From Candidatus Methanogaster sp. UBA203 (GTDB lineage: Archaea; Halobacteriota; Methanosarcinia; Methanosarcinales; Methanogasteraceae), in NCBI GenBank assembly GCA_002503595.1, contig DASC01000173.1, forward strand, positions 1-5,855: DNA of 5,855 bases, given 5' to 3'. The notes beneath the pieces were generated by a model. It saw only the letters and a program-made list of their open reading frames with translations. It ran no database searches and had not been told where the DNA came from. A program made the position numbers and the translations under genes. Of the stretch, positions 5,512 to 5,855 are shown piece by piece. The first letter of the stretch is position 1; each line of letters starts with the position of its first letter.

Positions 5512-5811
5512 ATGACACCTGAACGAAAGCGTATGATCACGCCCGAGGAAGTTGAGCACATCGGATGGCTTGCGCGCATAAAACTGACCGGAGAGGAAAA
5601 GGCGCAATATGCAGAGCAGATGAATGATATACTTGACTATTTTGGGAAGATAGACGAGATAACGACCGATGTCGAGCCAACCTACCACGTACTCGAACTT
5701 CACAACGTATTCAGGGATGATGTGGCTTCCGGTTCACTGGAACAGGACGCGGCGCTTGCAAACGCTCCAAAGGTGAAGGATGGGTTTTTCAAGGCTCCAA
5801 GGATTATGTGA
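5512..5811 (+). CDS. gatC: Asp-tRNA(Asn)/Glu-tRNA(Gln) amidotransferase subunit C
   Basis: GatC bridges GatA and GatB in the enzyme that amidates misacylated tRNA; in archaea, which use GatDE for Gln-tRNA, GatCAB mainly serves Asn-tRNA. The protein has the family layout: an N-terminal helix pair (ITPEEVEHIGWLARIKL, then EEKAQYAEQMNDILDYFGKI), a VEPTYHV turn, a RDDV segment and the C-terminal KVKDGFFKAPRIM. The frame from ATG 5512 gives 99 residues, but ATG 5533 (residue 8) begins MITPEEVEHI, the usual start of GatC, and fits the TATA box at 5487-5494 better, since transcription is expected at about 5515-5517. I favour 5533 (92 residues). No Shine-Dalgarno site is seen at either. gatA, a common next gene, does not start in the 44 bases that follow. 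Confidence 0.92.
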   Translation: MTPERKRMITPEEVEHIGWLARIKLTGEEKAQYAEQMNDILDYFGKIDEITTDVEPTYHVLELHNVFRDDVASGSLEQDAALANAPKVKDGFFKAPRIM

Positions 5812-5855
5812 TATTTTGTATCCCCTCCAAATGGCACCCCAGTAGATAAGTGTGG
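5812..5855. other. 3' flank of gatC, no gene start seen
   Basis: Forty-four bases to the window edge. The single ATG (5832-5834) gives a four-residue frame closed by TAG, so no gatA start lies here. A T-rich patch (TATTTTGTAT) just after the gatC stop could act as a weak archaeal terminator. Nothing else is visible. Confidence 0.4.

Noticed and set aside
1..5855. CRISPR array, tRNA, rRNA or insertion sequence
   Set aside because: No regularly spaced repeats, tRNA signature or transposase motifs with terminal repeats were found on either strand.

Overview
The window looks like a chromosomal segment of a euryarchaeon close to methanogens or methane/alkane oxidisers (Methanosarcinales or Syntropharchaeia type). 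The evidence is an extracellular cysteine protease ending in a PGF-CTERM (archaeosortase A) anchor, a PhoU homologue with an archaeal-type N-terminal AbrB domain, a GatC subunit, and TATA-box promoters set for leaderless or nearly leaderless mRNAs. The moderate GC content (about half in the main genes) argues against a haloarchaeon. The exact lineage is inference.

Layout. Positions 1-171 hold the 3' end of an AT-rich reading frame (about 27% GC over the first 180 bases) that enters from outside the window. At about 180-200 the composition jumps to roughly 50% GC, and a doubtful 52-residue ORF follows (192-350). From 351 to about 1000 no intact gene can be supported. That stretch holds broken open frames in several phases, two inverted repeats and AT-rich promoter-like patches, and is best read as decayed or non-coding DNA.

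The main gene (1035-4127, +) encodes a 1030-residue secreted, surface-anchored papain-family (C1A) protease with an intact catalytic set. Its catalytic domain lies between two copies of one beta-type module, followed by Ig/PKD/Fn3-like domains, a Gly/Thr/Ala/Pro stalk and the PGF-CTERM tail. It has a strong Shine-Dalgarno site and ends at a hairpin plus U-tract terminator (4152-4187). Immediately after comes a 61-residue two-helix membrane protein of unknown function (4248-4433, +), whose promoter predicts a leaderless mRNA.

It converges, across a 24-base gap, on an AbrB-PhoU regulator (4458-5462, -). That regulator shares a compact, CTATAT-rich divergent promoter with gatC (5512-5811, +), part of the tRNA-dependent amidotransferase. 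No gatA start is visible in the 44 bases left after gatC.

These genes do not form one pathway: protease, small membrane protein, phosphate-type regulator and tRNA amidation subunit appear to be independent units. I see no CRISPR array, tRNA, rRNA, complete insertion sequence or recognisable defence system. The most notable object is the architecture of the protease.
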